This document shows, piece by piece, positions 1-8,117 of a stretch of 64,000 nucleotides of DNA. The stretch lies in assembly GCF_017592475.1 (NCBI RefSeq), contig NZ_JAGFNP010000015.1, forward strand, positions 1 to 64,000. Reading direction: 5' to 3'. The position numbers and the translations under genes are program-made. Numbering within the stretch: the first letter of the stretch is position 1; every line of letters starts with the position of its first letter. The notes under the pieces were generated by a model, which saw only the letters and a program-made list of their open reading frames with translations, was not told the origin of the DNA and made no database searches. The DNA comes from Glycomyces niveus (lineage in GTDB: Bacteria; Actinomycetota; Actinomycetes; Mycobacteriales; Micromonosporaceae).

Positions 1-6
1 TGGTTT

Positions 7-124
7 GTTTGGTGGTGAGAGCGGAAGTGACACACCCGGTCCCATTCCGAACCCGGTCGTTACGGCTTCCAGCGCCGATGGTACTGCACTCGAGAGGGTG
101 TGGGAGAGCAGGACACCGCCAAAC
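7..124 (+). rRNA. rrf: 5S ribosomal RNA
   Basis: The sequence carries the actinobacterial 5S core (CCCATTCCGAACCCGG, then GCGCCGATGGTACTGC and GGGTGTGGGAGAG). The 5' end GTTTGGTGGTG pairs with the 3' end CACCGCCAAAC, closing helix I and giving a complete 118-nt molecule. 16S and 23S genes are expected to the left of the window. A strong terminator follows at once, so this is the end of an rRNA operon. Confidence 0.95.
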
Positions 125-140
125 ATTTATTCTAGAGGGA

Positions 141-169
141 AGGCCCCCACCATCCGGTGGGGGCCTTTT
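141..169 (+). terminator. rRNA operon terminator
   Basis: A perfect 11-bp stem, AGGCCCCCACC / GGTGGGGGCCT, has a 4-nt loop and is followed by TTTTC. It sits 17 nt after the 5S gene and is a classic intrinsic terminator. Confidence 0.9.
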
Positions 170-201
170 CGTATGCCTGGAACTGTTTCAACGCAGAAAA
201 G

Positions 202-232
202 AAGGGCCGCAACCCACTGGGTTGCGGCCCTT
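202..232 (-). terminator. terminator of the 378-aa gene
   Basis: A 14-bp perfect stem (AAGGGCCGCAACCC / GGGTTGCGGCCCTT) has a 3-nt loop. Read on the minus strand it is followed by a T-rich run (CTTTTCTG), so it ends the convergent gene just to the right. It may also back up the rRNA terminator. Confidence 0.85.
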
Positions 233-244
233 TCTTGTTTTCGC

Positions 245-1381
245 TTAGACGTATGGGCCTTCGAGGTGTTCGCCGGCGTGCTGGCGGTACCAGAGGCCTC
301 GGTAGCAGCGCCACGGTTGCGGGCGGAGCTGGGTCGGGGCGAAGATCTGCTCGAGGAGGCGCCGGGCTTCGAGGAAGAAATCGAGGCGTTCGTCGGGCGC
401 GGCCACGTGCTGCGAGTCGTCCACGGGAGTTTCGGCCGGGAGGATGGTGAGCGAGGGCCACATCGTGGTCTGCTCGGCGAGCGGCAGGAGCCAGGCGCGC
501 ATCTCGTCGAGCGGTTCGCTGCCGACGGTGTACGTGAAGGAGGTTCGGTGGCCGGCTTCGCGGGCCGCGGCGAGGATCTCGGAGAGCCGTTCCGACTGGT
601 GGCTCGTGGCCGGGACCAGAGGGTCGGCTGCTGCGGCGTCCTCGGGGACGCTCGGCTCGGCTTCGGCGGCGGGGCTGTCGTCCTCGAAGGTCTCGGTGGT
701 GAGGAAGAGCAGGACCGGGCCGACCTTCGCCGCCAGTTCCGCGAAGGCGGTCTGGCTGTGGAGGGCCGGGGTGAGGACGCCGAGCGTCGTGGTCTCGGGG
801 AGGCCTTCGGCGGTCATCGCTTCGCGGACCGCGACGAGGTGCTCGACCACGAGGGCTTCGTCGTGGACGCCGCCGGCGGAGAGCGTGACCTCGTCGAAGA
901 GGTGTGGCTCGCCGTCGTCGGCGAGGTCGGAGGCCAAGGCCTGCAACAGGTCGCGGTAGCACTTCACCAGTTCGGGTGATTCCGCGTCGGTCTGCAGAAG
1001 GAGGGTCGCGGCGGTGCCGTCGGCGCGCAGGTAGCCGCGGACCTCTTCGCCGGGTTCGGCTTCGATGATCTCGGCGACCGGGGTGCCGTCGACGCAGAGC
1101 TCGCTCAGGCCGTGCTGCGGCGACGAAGGGTCGACGTGGGCGCGGAGGCTGAACGGCGATGTGGCGCGGTCGGCGGGCAGGACCAGCATGAACTCTTCGT
1201 CTTCGGAGTTCAGCCGGAGGCGCATGCCCTCGGTGTTGTTGCCGCGCAACCCGTACAGGTTCAACGCGATCAGCAGGAGTTCGCTCCACTCGAGGTCGTG
1301 CCGGACCGCGAGGCGCCGCCAGCGGTGCACCGTCGACGAGATCGGCCCGGCTGAGTCAGCTGGCTGTGTCGGCTCTTCCAT
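245..1381 (-). CDS. unknown 378-aa protein, TIM-barrel-like
   Basis: I do not recognise this protein with confidence. It is soluble, acidic, and has no signal peptide or membrane segment. Alternating hydrophobic strands (FDEVTLSAGG, TLGVLTPAL, VGPVLLFLTTE, RTSFTYTVG, PSLTILPAE) between helices suggest a beta/alpha barrel. The C-terminal WRCYRGLWYRQ recalls the tail of some radical SAM proteins. However, only three scattered cysteines are present and there is no CxxxCxxC cluster, so it cannot be a working radical SAM enzyme by that criterion. The start is ATG without a clear ribosome binding site. It is divergent from the TPR gene and ends at a strong terminator. The coding frame is well supported by GC3 and length. 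Confidence 0.75.
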   Translation of the reverse strand: MEEPTQPADSAGPISSTVHRWRRLAVRHDLEWSELLLIALNLYGLRGNNTEGMRLRLNSEDEEFMLVLPADRATSPFSLRAHVDPSSPQHGLSELCVDGTPVAEIIEAEPGEEVRGYLRADGTAATLLLQTDAESPELVKCYRDLLQALASDLADDGEPHLFDEVTLSAGGVHDEALVVEHLVAVREAMTAEGLPETTTLGVLTPALHSQTAFAELAAKVGPVLLFLTTETFEDDSPAAEAEPSVPEDAAAADPLVPATSHQSERLSEILAAAREAGHRTSFTYTVGSEPLDEMRAWLLPLAEQTTMWPSLTILPAETPVDDSQHVAAPDERLDFFLEARRLLEQIFAPTQLRPQPWRCYRGLWYRQHAGEHLEGPYV

Positions 1382-1446
1382 GACCAGTTCCGATCTTTCC
1401 TCTCGTCCCCACCGCAGTCACTCCACGGTACAAGACTTTGCCGTAC

Positions 1447-1472
1447 AGGTGGACGCGGTCCACCTCTATGCT
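1447..1472 (+). promoter_or_regulatory. palindromic operator with -10 box
   Basis: A perfect inverted repeat AGGTGGAC-GCG-GTCCACCT (1447-1465) is followed at once by TATGCT (1467-1472), a reasonable -10 for the TPR gene. The site lies between two divergent genes, so a dimeric repressor bound here could control one or both. No convincing -35 hexamer was found. Confidence 0.5.
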
Positions 1473-1561
1473 AAGGGCGTCGGGAGACAAAAGCACCTGT
1501 CGTGAGCACCGGCACGCGGTTCGAGTCCTGTGGAAGTGCCCCCGAGCGATCTGGAGTCGGT

Positions 1562-2722
1562 ATGAGCGATGCCGTCGAACCCGCTGAGGTCCCGTCGCAG
1601 CGTGCGCGCGGGCGGGTCCTGCAGGCGGTGAACAAGACCTGGCCGGGGTTCATCTCCGGGGTCGTGGAGGGGCGGGCGCGCCAACTGATCGACAGCGATC
1701 AGTACGGTGAGGCCGCCGAGGTCCTGGAGCAGGGCATCGGGAAGTACGGTCCGGCGTCGGTTTCCCAACTGCTGCTGGCGTGGTGCCTGCATTTGAGCGA
1801 GCGCCAGGAGGACGCGCTCGAGTGGGCGGTGCGGGCGGTCGAGGAGGAGCCCGACAACGCGGACGCGCATTGGCTGCGGGCGAACATCCTGTTCGAGCTG
1901 GGGCGCGCGGACGAGGCGTCGGAGTCGTTGTGGCGGGCGGTCGAGCTGACCCCGGACAATGGCCGGTACTACATGCAGCTGGCCTGGTACCACTATGTCG
2001 ACCAGGAGTTCGCGAAGACGCGGGAGCTGGTGGAGCAGGCGATCGAGCGGGCGCCGGAGGACGCGTGGGTGCACCACACCGCGGGGCGGATCTACGACCA
2101 TCACTTGCGGCACAAGCGCGCCCATGCGCATTATGTGCGGGCGCTCGAGCTCGACCCGGACGATGCCGCGGTGCGGGACGACCTCGCGGAGATCCTGCAG
2201 ACCCGGGGCCGGCTGAGCGCGGGGGTGCGGGTCGCGTGGGAGACCGCGGAAGCCGCCGAGGGCGCTGAGGCCGTGGGCGGGGCCGCTGAGGACGGCGGCG
2301 AGGAGCCGCTGTACGAGGTCGTGCTGCGGCGGTGGTCGTGGCGCTGGTACGAGTGGGTGCTGCGGGGTGCGTTGGTGCTCAACGTGGTCGACTGGATCTT
2401 CCCGACGCCGTGGCCGGTGTCCGGGGTGGTCGCGGGCGCGTTGGTGCTCTTCTATTGGGTCTTCTGGGTCTTGTCGCTGCGGGCGTTGCCGGCGGTGTGC
2501 CGCCGCGACTTGGTCGGCAGGGGGAGGCGCGGGCATTTCGCGGGGACGCTGGCGCGGACGCTGCTGGTGCTCGGCGCGATGGGCCTGGTGCTGTGGGGCG
2601 AGTTGAACGCGCTGCAGCACTTGGGGATGCTCGCGTTGATCATCGGCGGGTACGCGGAGTGGTACTGGCGGGCGGCGCGGATTTCCGGGCGGCGTGTGTT
2701 CGGGGCCGACCCGGACGTCTAA
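1562..2722 (+). CDS. TPR-repeat membrane protein
   Basis: This 386-residue protein has about four tetratricopeptide repeats in roughly residues 40-215, with typical A-x-x-x-L-x-P-D-x-x-x-A spacing (AVEEEPDNADAHWLRAN, AVELTPDNGRYYMQLAW, ALELDPDDAAVRDDLAE). A low-complexity Ala/Glu/Gly linker follows, then three or four hydrophobic segments near the C-terminus. TPRs mediate protein-protein contacts, so a membrane-anchored scaffold facing the cytoplasm is likely. The partner is unknown. I chose the ATG because the preceding in-frame GTG, 60 nt upstream, would place the leader inside an untypical sequence. Codons are strongly G-ending. Confidence 0.8.
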   Translation: MSDAVEPAEVPSQRARGRVLQAVNKTWPGFISGVVEGRARQLIDSDQYGEAAEVLEQGIGKYGPASVSQLLLAWCLHLSERQEDALEWAVRAVEEEPDNADAHWLRANILFELGRADEASESLWRAVELTPDNGRYYMQLAWYHYVDQEFAKTRELVEQAIERAPEDAWVHHTAGRIYDHHLRHKRAHAHYVRALELDPDDAAVRDDLAEILQTRGRLSAGVRVAWETAEAAEGAEAVGGAAEDGGEEPLYEVVLRRWSWRWYEWVLRGALVLNVVDWIFPTPWPVSGVVAGALVLFYWVFWVLSLRALPAVCRRDLVGRGRRGHFAGTLARTLLVLGAMGLVLWGELNALQHLGMLALIIGGYAEWYWRAARISGRRVFGADPDV

Positions 2723-2736
2723 CCGGCCGTTTTCTA

Positions 2737-2752
2737 CTTGCCGACCGGCAAG
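2737..2752. promoter_or_regulatory. 16-bp palindrome upstream of ggt-like gene
   Basis: CTTGCCG-AC-CGGCAAG is a perfect palindrome followed 1 nt later by TAGGCT, a common actinomycete -10 variant. It is probably an operator for the gamma-glutamyltranspeptidase gene. The binding protein is unknown. Confidence 0.45.
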
Positions 2753-2850
2753 GTAGGCTTCGGGCGTGCGTGCGGACCTGCGGTTCGGTGCGCGTCGATC
2801 CCCCGGGCGGGCCGCTGCTTGGCCCGTCGGTTGTGCAGAAGGAGGCCGTC

Positions 2851-4395
2851 GTGGTCGATCAGGGTGTGGTGTGTTCGGTCGATCCGCTCGTGAGCGGTAT
2901 CGGGCGCGAAGTGCTCGCGGCCGGCGGGAACGCCGTGGACGCCGCGATCGCAGCGGGCGCGGCCCTGACCGTCGTCGCCCCGCATCTGTGCGGGCTCGGC
3001 GGCGACCTGTTCGCGCTGGTCCACGTGGAGGGCGAGCCGGTGCCGGCGTCCCTGAACGCCTCGGGCCGGGCCGGTTCCGGCGCCGACCCGGCGGGGCTGC
3101 GGGCCGAGGGGCACGTGGCGATGCCGTTCCGGAACGATGTGCGCTCGACGACGGTGCCCGGGTGCGTCGACGGCTGGTTCGCGCTGCACGAGCGGTACGG
3201 GACGCGGCCGATGGCCGAGCTGCTGGCGCCCGCGATCGCGCTCGCGTCGGGCGGCTGGCCCGCGACGGCGATGCTCGCGAAGGCCGGGCAGACGCTCGCG
3301 GGCGTCGACGGCGCGGAGGACCTGGTGGGCTTGGAGGCGGGGGCGACGGTGCGGCGAGAGCGGACCGCCGGGGCGCTGCGCGCGGCCGCCGAGGGCGGCC
3401 GGGACGCGTTCTACCTGGGCGAGTTCGGCAAGGGGCTGATCGAGCTGGGCAAGGGGCTCTTCACCGAGGCGGATCTCGCTGCGTCCCAAGCGGATTGGGA
3501 AGCGCCGTTGAGCGTCGACGCGTTCGGACACCGGGTGTGGGCGGCGGCGCCGAACTCGCAGGGGTACCTGCTGCTGCTCGCGCTGGCGATCGCGGACCGG
3601 CTGGAGCTGCCGGCGGACGCGCAGGACCCGCTGTGGGCGCATTACCTGGTGGAGGCTTCGCGGCAGGCCGGATACGACCGGCCGGAGCGGTTGTTCGAGG
3701 GTGCTGACGTCACGGATCTGCTTGCGGCCGTGGGGGAGCGGGCGGCGCGGATCAGCGCGGACCGGAAGGCCGAGGTGCCGGTGCGGCAGTCGGCGGGCGG
3801 GACGACGTACATGGCGGTGCTCGACGGGAACGGCATGGGCGTGTCGTACATCCAGTCGAACGCGGCGGGGTTCGGGACGTGGCTGTTCGAGCCGCGCACG
3901 GGGATCGGGCTGCAGAACCGGGGGACCGGTTTCAACCTGGAGCCGGGGCACCCGGCGGAGTTCGGGCCGGGGAGGCGGCCGCCGCACACGCTGGTGCCGG
4001 CGCTGGTGACGCGGCCGGACGGGTCGCTGCGGCTGGTGGCCGGGTCGATGGGCGGCGATTCGCAGCCGCAGATCGTGGCGCAGCTGATCGCGCGGGTGCT
4101 GCACGGCCGCGAGTCGGTCGAGGCGGCCGTGGGAGCGGCGCGGTGGCGGCTGCACCCCGGCGAGACCGGGTTCGGGACGTGGACCGGCGAGCACGAGATC
4201 GACGTGGAGCTCGAGGCGGGGCGGCCGGACGCGTGGGCCGAGGGGCTGCGGTCGCGCGGGTTCGCGGTGCGGGACGCGGAGGCCGGGAGCGGTTTCGGCC
4301 ACGCGCACCTGATCGAGGTCGGCGAGGACGGGCACGCGGAGGGCGCGGCGGACCCGCGCGCGGAGACGGGGACGGTGGCGGTCGCGCCGAACTAG
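2851..4395 (+). CDS. gamma-glutamyltranspeptidase family, cytoplasmic
   Basis: Members of this N-terminal nucleophile hydrolase family cut themselves to free a threonine that attacks gamma-glutamyl or acyl amides. Here the nucleophile is Thr318 in the motif GGTTYMAVLD. Other family landmarks are GGNAVDAAIAA near residue 25, CGLGGDLF near 47 and AGSMGGDSQPQ near the C-terminus. The length of 514 aa fits the family. Start GTG is fixed by AAGGAGG five bases upstream. There is no signal peptide, unlike classic secreted glutathione hydrolases, so a cytoplasmic amidase or acylase role on another substrate is possible. The family call is firm and the substrate is unknown. Confidence 0.9.
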   Translation: MVDQGVVCSVDPLVSGIGREVLAAGGNAVDAAIAAGAALTVVAPHLCGLGGDLFALVHVEGEPVPASLNASGRAGSGADPAGLRAEGHVAMPFRNDVRSTTVPGCVDGWFALHERYGTRPMAELLAPAIALASGGWPATAMLAKAGQTLAGVDGAEDLVGLEAGATVRRERTAGALRAAAEGGRDAFYLGEFGKGLIELGKGLFTEADLAASQADWEAPLSVDAFGHRVWAAAPNSQGYLLLLALAIADRLELPADAQDPLWAHYLVEASRQAGYDRPERLFEGADVTDLLAAVGERAARISADRKAEVPVRQSAGGTTYMAVLDGNGMGVSYIQSNAAGFGTWLFEPRTGIGLQNRGTGFNLEPGHPAEFGPGRRPPHTLVPALVTRPDGSLRLVAGSMGGDSQPQIVAQLIARVLHGRESVEAAVGAARWRLHPGETGFGTWTGEHEIDVELEAGRPDAWAEGLRSRGFAVRDAEAGSGFGHAHLIEVGEDGHAEGAADPRAETGTVAVAPN

Positions 4396-4566
4396 GTCGA
4401 ATGAGGGGGCTGGCGTGTTTTCGGCGGTCGCATTGCACTGATCGAGGTTCGGTGGTGCGGGGCGGCTCGGGTTCGGTTCGCGCGCCGGTGCTGGCGGGGT
4501 GGGTTGTCGGGGGGCGGTTGTACGGTCGGGGGGTGGAGCTTGTTGTGTTGGGAGAGGACTGGAGCT

Positions 4567-5694
4567 GTGCCTGAGTCGTTGCGGCTTGCCGATGCTCGCC
4601 GGATCGCCATCGCCGCGCAGTTGCGGCCGAAGGCGACCCGGTTCAAGACCGTGTTGGAGCGGCTCGGGTGCATTCAGCTCGACACGATTTCGGCGGTGCG
4701 CCGCGCCCATGAGTTGACGCTGCTCGCCCGGGACCTCGATGTCGCCGAGGCCGTGCGGAGCCTGGAGCGGCGCCGGAGCCCGGTCGCGTTCGAGTACTGG
4801 GCGCATGCGATGTCGCTGCTGCCCGTCTCCGCCTGGCCGTATCTCGCGCGGCGGCGCCGGAACTGGCGCGAGCGGTATCAGGACGATTCGCTCGCCGCCG
4901 CTGAAGCCGAGGTGCACGCGCTGCTCGCGCGGCACGGCGCGATCACCGTCTCCGACTTCCCGTCCGGTGCGATGCACCGCGACCGGGGCACCGGGGACAT
5001 GGGCGACAGCTGGAACCACCGCACCGACCACAAGCACGCGGTCGAGCGGATGCTCTGGTTCGGGGAGGTCGCCTGCACGCACCGGATCGGGTTCAAGCGC
5101 GTCTACCAGCTGGCCGAGCGCGCCATTCCCGCCGAGCACCTGTGGGACGCCGACGATGAGGCGTGCCTGCGCTACATGGTGTCCACCGCGCTGCGCAACC
5201 TCGGCGTGGGCACCACGAAGGACATCGCCGACTACTTCCGGCTCAAGATCGCCGACACCGACCGCGTGCTCCGCGAGCTCGAGGTCGAGCAGGTGGCCGT
5301 CGAGGGCTGGAAGGCCCGCGCCTGGATCGACCCGCAGGTGCGCCGCACCCGCCTCAGCGGCGCCGAGCGGGCGGTCGCGGTGTCGATGTTCGACCAGCTG
5401 GTGTGGCTGCGCGAGCGCATGGAGCGCCTGTGGGGCCACGGCTGGAAGATCGAGATCTACGTGCCCGAGCCGCAGCGCACCTTCGGCTACTACTGCCTGC
5501 CGGTGTTCGTCGGCGACGACCTGCCGGGCCGGGTCGCGCTGCGCCGCAGCAACGGCGACCTCGTCGTCGAGGCCGTGCAATGGGACGACGCCCGCGCCGA
5601 CCGCGAGCACCTGCACGCCGCCGTCGAGCGGGCCGCGTCGTGGGTGAACGCCGAGGTCCGCTGGAAGGGCGAGGTCCAGCCGCTCACGCTCTGA
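4567..5694 (+). CDS. AlkX/YcaQ-type winged-helix DNA glycosylase
   Basis: This 375-aa HTH_42 family protein is built of tandem winged helices. The E. coli homologue YcaQ (AlkX) unhooks DNA interstrand cross-links and removes alkylated purines. Its family active site is Q-x-D, seen here as Gln37-Leu-Asp39 in GCIQLDTISAVRRAH. The AZL subfamily (AlkZ) would have Q-x-Q, so this is the AlkX branch. The C-terminal RVALRRSNGDLVVEAVQWD region is also typical. Start GTG is preceded by GGGAGAGG. The gene stands alone between a GGT-like gene and an exporter, and no alkylation-response neighbours or natural-product cluster is visible. Confidence 0.85.
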   Translation: MPESLRLADARRIAIAAQLRPKATRFKTVLERLGCIQLDTISAVRRAHELTLLARDLDVAEAVRSLERRRSPVAFEYWAHAMSLLPVSAWPYLARRRRNWRERYQDDSLAAAEAEVHALLARHGAITVSDFPSGAMHRDRGTGDMGDSWNHRTDHKHAVERMLWFGEVACTHRIGFKRVYQLAERAIPAEHLWDADDEACLRYMVSTALRNLGVGTTKDIADYFRLKIADTDRVLRELEVEQVAVEGWKARAWIDPQVRRTRLSGAERAVAVSMFDQLVWLRERMERLWGHGWKIEIYVPEPQRTFGYYCLPVFVGDDLPGRVALRRSNGDLVVEAVQWDDARADREHLHAAVERAASWVNAEVRWKGEVQPLTL

Positions 5695-5746
5695 GCCCGA
5701 TCGCAGTTCCCCACCTGACCTGCGCTTTCGGGCCTATCGTGGAGGT

Positions 5747-6673
5747 ATGCAGCCCACCCGCGACCGGGCCGCGCTCGCCGCGTTCGCCGGCGCGACCCTC
5801 CTCGCCGGCGGCAATGCCGTAGGCATCAGGTTCAGCAACCGGGAACTCGACCCGCTGTGGGGCGCGTCCCTGCGGTTCGGCGCCGCCGCGCTCCTGCTCC
5901 TGGCGATCATGGCGGTCCTGCGGCTGCGCTTCCCGCGCGGGAAGGCCCTCGCCGGGACGGTCCTGTTCGGGGTGCTCAACTTCGGCGTCTCGTTCTCGCT
6001 CGCCTACTACGCGCTCGTCTACATCCACGCCGGGCTGGGCCAGACCCTGCTGGCGCTGGTGCCGCTCGCGGCGCTGCTGCTGGCCGTGGCGCAGGGCCAG
6101 GAGGAGTTCCATGCGTCCGCGCTGGTGGGCACGCTCGTCGCCGTGGCGGGTGTCGCGGTCGTGTCGCAGGCGCCGCTGCGCGCGGACGTGCCGGCCCTGG
6201 TCTTGTTGGCGGCGTTGGGCGCCGTGCTGTCGTTCGCCGAGTCGGCGGTGCTGGTCAAGCGGCTGCCGAAGGTCCACCCGGTGGTGATGAACGCGGTCGG
6301 GATGGCGGCCGCGGCGGTGCTGCTGTTCGCCGGGTCGTTCGCGCTGGGCGACGAGTGGGTGCTGCCGCGGGTCGCTGACACGTGGTGGGCGCTGGCGTAC
6401 GTGGTGGTGGCGGGCTCGGTGCTGACGTTCGTGCTGTACCTGACGGTGATCCAGCGGTGGGGCGCGTCGCGCGCGGCGTACGTGTTCGTGGTGATCCCGC
6501 TGGTGGCGATCTGCGTGTCGGCGTGGCTCGACGACGAGCCGCTGACGTGGTCGCTCCTGGTCGGGGCGCCGCTGATCCTCGCGGGGGTGTACGTGGGCGC
6601 GCTGCGCCGGCGCGAACGAAGGGGCCTCCCTTCCGGAAGGCCCCCCACGTTATTCGGTTCGCATCGTCGTTAG
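5747..6673 (+). CDS. EamA/DMT family transporter
   Basis: This integral membrane protein of 308 aa has about ten hydrophobic helices arranged as two EamA repeats. It is a drug/metabolite transporter that probably exports a small solute. The N-terminal helix GATLLAGGNAVGIRFSNREL is characteristic. A TATCGT box ends six bases before the ATG, so the transcript may be leaderless; the GGAGG between them is too close to act as a normal ribosome binding site. The C-terminus overlaps a terminator-like hairpin and touches the end of the convergent protease gene, so the last 20 residues may be dispensable. The substrate is unknown. Confidence 0.85.
   Translation: MQPTRDRAALAAFAGATLLAGGNAVGIRFSNRELDPLWGASLRFGAAALLLLAIMAVLRLRFPRGKALAGTVLFGVLNFGVSFSLAYYALVYIHAGLGQTLLALVPLAALLLAVAQGQEEFHASALVGTLVAVAGVAVVSQAPLRADVPALVLLAALGAVLSFAESAVLVKRLPKVHPVVMNAVGMAAAAVLLFAGSFALGDEWVLPRVADTWWALAYVVVAGSVLTFVLYLTVIQRWGASRAAYVFVVIPLVAICVSAWLDDEPLTWSLLVGAPLILAGVYVGALRRRERRGLPSGRPPTLFGSHRR
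6621..6644 (-). terminator. hairpin at convergent gene ends
   Basis: GGGGCCT ... AGGCCCC encloses the perfect palindrome CCTTCCGGAAGG (6629-6640). It lies just beyond the protease stop on the minus strand and inside the 3' end of the EamA gene. It probably terminates the protease transcript. Confidence 0.5.
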
Positions 6674-7827
6674 GTGGTGACGAGGGTCAGGCCCCAGGCG
6701 GAGAGGGCCGGGCCGATGGGCTGGAAGAAGGTCGTGCCGCCGGAGGAGCAGTTGCCCGAGCCGCCGGAGGTCATGCCCTGCGCGCTGTTGCCGGAGATGA
6801 ACGAGCCGCCGGAGTCGCCGGGCTCGGCGCACACGTTGGTGCGGGTCATGCCGAAGACGGAACCCTCGGCGTAGTTGACGGTCTGGTTGAACGCCTGCAC
6901 GGTCCCGCAGCGCCAGCCGGTGGTCGAACCGGAGCGGCAGATGGAGGAGCCGACCGCGGCCTGCGTCGCGTTGGCGACGTCGCGGGTGCCGGAGTACATG
7001 TTCACGTCGTCGAGCAGCTGCTCGCCGGAGCCGACGGCGACCCAGGCGCGGTCGGCGGACGGGAACACCGAGTTGCGGAAGGTGCCCGGGGCGGCCTCGC
7101 CGCTGGTGACCTGGTCGCCCGCGGAGCCGCAGTGGCCGGCGGTGACGAAGCCGGGGGTCGAGCCCTGGCGGACCGAGAAGCCGACCGAGCAGCGCCACGA
7201 GTTCTCGACGATGTACGCGTCGCCGCCGCGCACGAAGTACGTCTGGGGCGCTTCGGCCGCGGTGTCGACGGTGACGAGCGACGGGTCGATCCCGGCGGCC
7301 TCGATCAGGCCGGCGGCGGTGGCGGTGTCGGCGGCCTCGATGACGAGCGTGTTGTTCACGACGTCGACGTAGTTGCCGTAGTAGCCGTCCATCGAGATCG
7401 GGGCGACCGCGGCGGCGGCGTCCTCAAGGGTCGCGAGGTCGTGCTCGACGAGGACCGGGGTGGCGCCCTCGGCGCGCAGCCCGGTGGTGTCGGCCGCGTC
7501 GGTGGTGGCGACGAAGATCTCGTCGGCCTCCTCCGAGACCCACAGGCCCGCATAGGACTCGTCGAGGTCGGCGGGGACCTCTTCGAGCAGGTCGGCGGCG
7601 ACGTCCTCGACGGCGAGGCGGTCGTAGGCCTCGGCCTCGGTGAGGCCGAAGGTGTCCTGGAGTTCGCTGATCAGCGCCTCGGAGACGTTGCCGGTGAGTT
7701 CGGCGCGGGCCTCTTCGGCCTTGGCGTCGAGGATCTCGGCGGAGGCCGGAGCGGCCCCGGCGGCCAGGGAGAGTGCGGTGGCGATGGCGCCGGCAGCGGT
7801 GACTGCAAGCGCGCGTTGGCGATTCAT
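6670..7827 (-). CDS. secreted streptogrisin-like serine protease (S1)
   Basis: This extracellular chymotrypsin-fold protease is 385 aa long. A signal peptide covers residues 1-30 (ends APASA). An alpha-lytic-type prodomain of about 165 residues follows, then the mature domain from about 197. The catalytic triad is visible: His232 in FVTAGHC, Asp259 in SADRAWV and Ser339 in PGDSGGS. Cysteine pairs flank the His and Ser loops as in streptogrisins. The start ATG, rather than an earlier in-frame one, is chosen because it begins the signal peptide. The promoter region is AT-rich with a long leader. It probably degrades environmental protein; the tandem I36 proteins at 27.5 kb belong to an inhibitor family for secreted proteases. 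Confidence 0.95.
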   Translation of the reverse strand: MNRQRALAVTAAGAIATALSLAAGAAPASAEILDAKAEEARAELTGNVSEALISELQDTFGLTEAEAYDRLAVEDVAADLLEEVPADLDESYAGLWVSEEADEIFVATTDAADTTGLRAEGATPVLVEHDLATLEDAAAAVAPISMDGYYGNYVDVVNNTLVIEAADTATAAGLIEAAGIDPSLVTVDTAAEAPQTYFVRGGDAYIVENSWRCSVGFSVRQGSTPGFVTAGHCGSAGDQVTSGEAAPGTFRNSVFPSADRAWVAVGSGEQLLDDVNMYSGTRDVANATQAAVGSSICRSGSTTGWRCGTVQAFNQTVNYAEGSVFGMTRTNVCAEPGDSGGSFISGNSAQGMTSGGSGNCSSGGTTFFQPIGPALSAWGLTLVTT

Positions 7828-7950
7828 GTGATGCGTGCCTTTCGGGTGAGGGCATCGGGCGGCCGACGGGGAGGCGACCGCCATGGCAGGCCGGCCGCGT
7901 CCGCTGGTTGCGGACCGGGCCGAGATGATGGTGAGCCGTGCCATACAAGG

Positions 7951-7978
7951 AGATTAGAGCCAAATCGGAAAAAGTTAA
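7951..7978 (-). promoter_or_regulatory. promoter of the secreted protease
   Basis: On the minus strand TTAACT (7973-7978) and TAATCT (7951-7956) are 16 bp apart. They lie in a strikingly AT-rich part (about 7940-8070) of the 290-bp space between the protease and the reductase gene. A 5' leader of about 120 nt would result. The rest of this space shows no gene. Confidence 0.5.
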
Positions 7979-8068
7979 AGATGCAAGTAATTCAGTGAAT
8001 ATCAACCTAAGTGGTGTGTTGTTTCAGGAATGTCAAATACTCTGTTAATTCCCAGAATTACGGGCAAA

Positions 8069-8102
8069 AAGGGGCGCAACCGCGACTGCGGTTGCGCCCC
8101 TT
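8069..8102 (-). terminator. terminator of the NmrA-type gene
   Basis: A 15-bp perfect stem, AAGGGGCGCAACCGC / GCGGTTGCGCCCCTT, with loop GACT is followed on the minus strand by TTTTTGCCC. It lies 16 nt after the reductase stop codon. Confidence 0.9.
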
Positions 8103-8117
8103 CGGGTGTTGCCCGAT

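Noticed and set aside
1500..1550. GGTTCGAGTCC, resembling a tRNA T-loop
   Set aside because: The flanking T-stem has only two pairs, there is no matching 5' acceptor strand and no anticodon arm.
2734..5616. 960-codon open frame on the minus strand
   Set aside because: It is antisense to the GGT-like and AlkX-like genes, its product is low-complexity Arg/Pro/His, and long shadow frames are expected at this GC.
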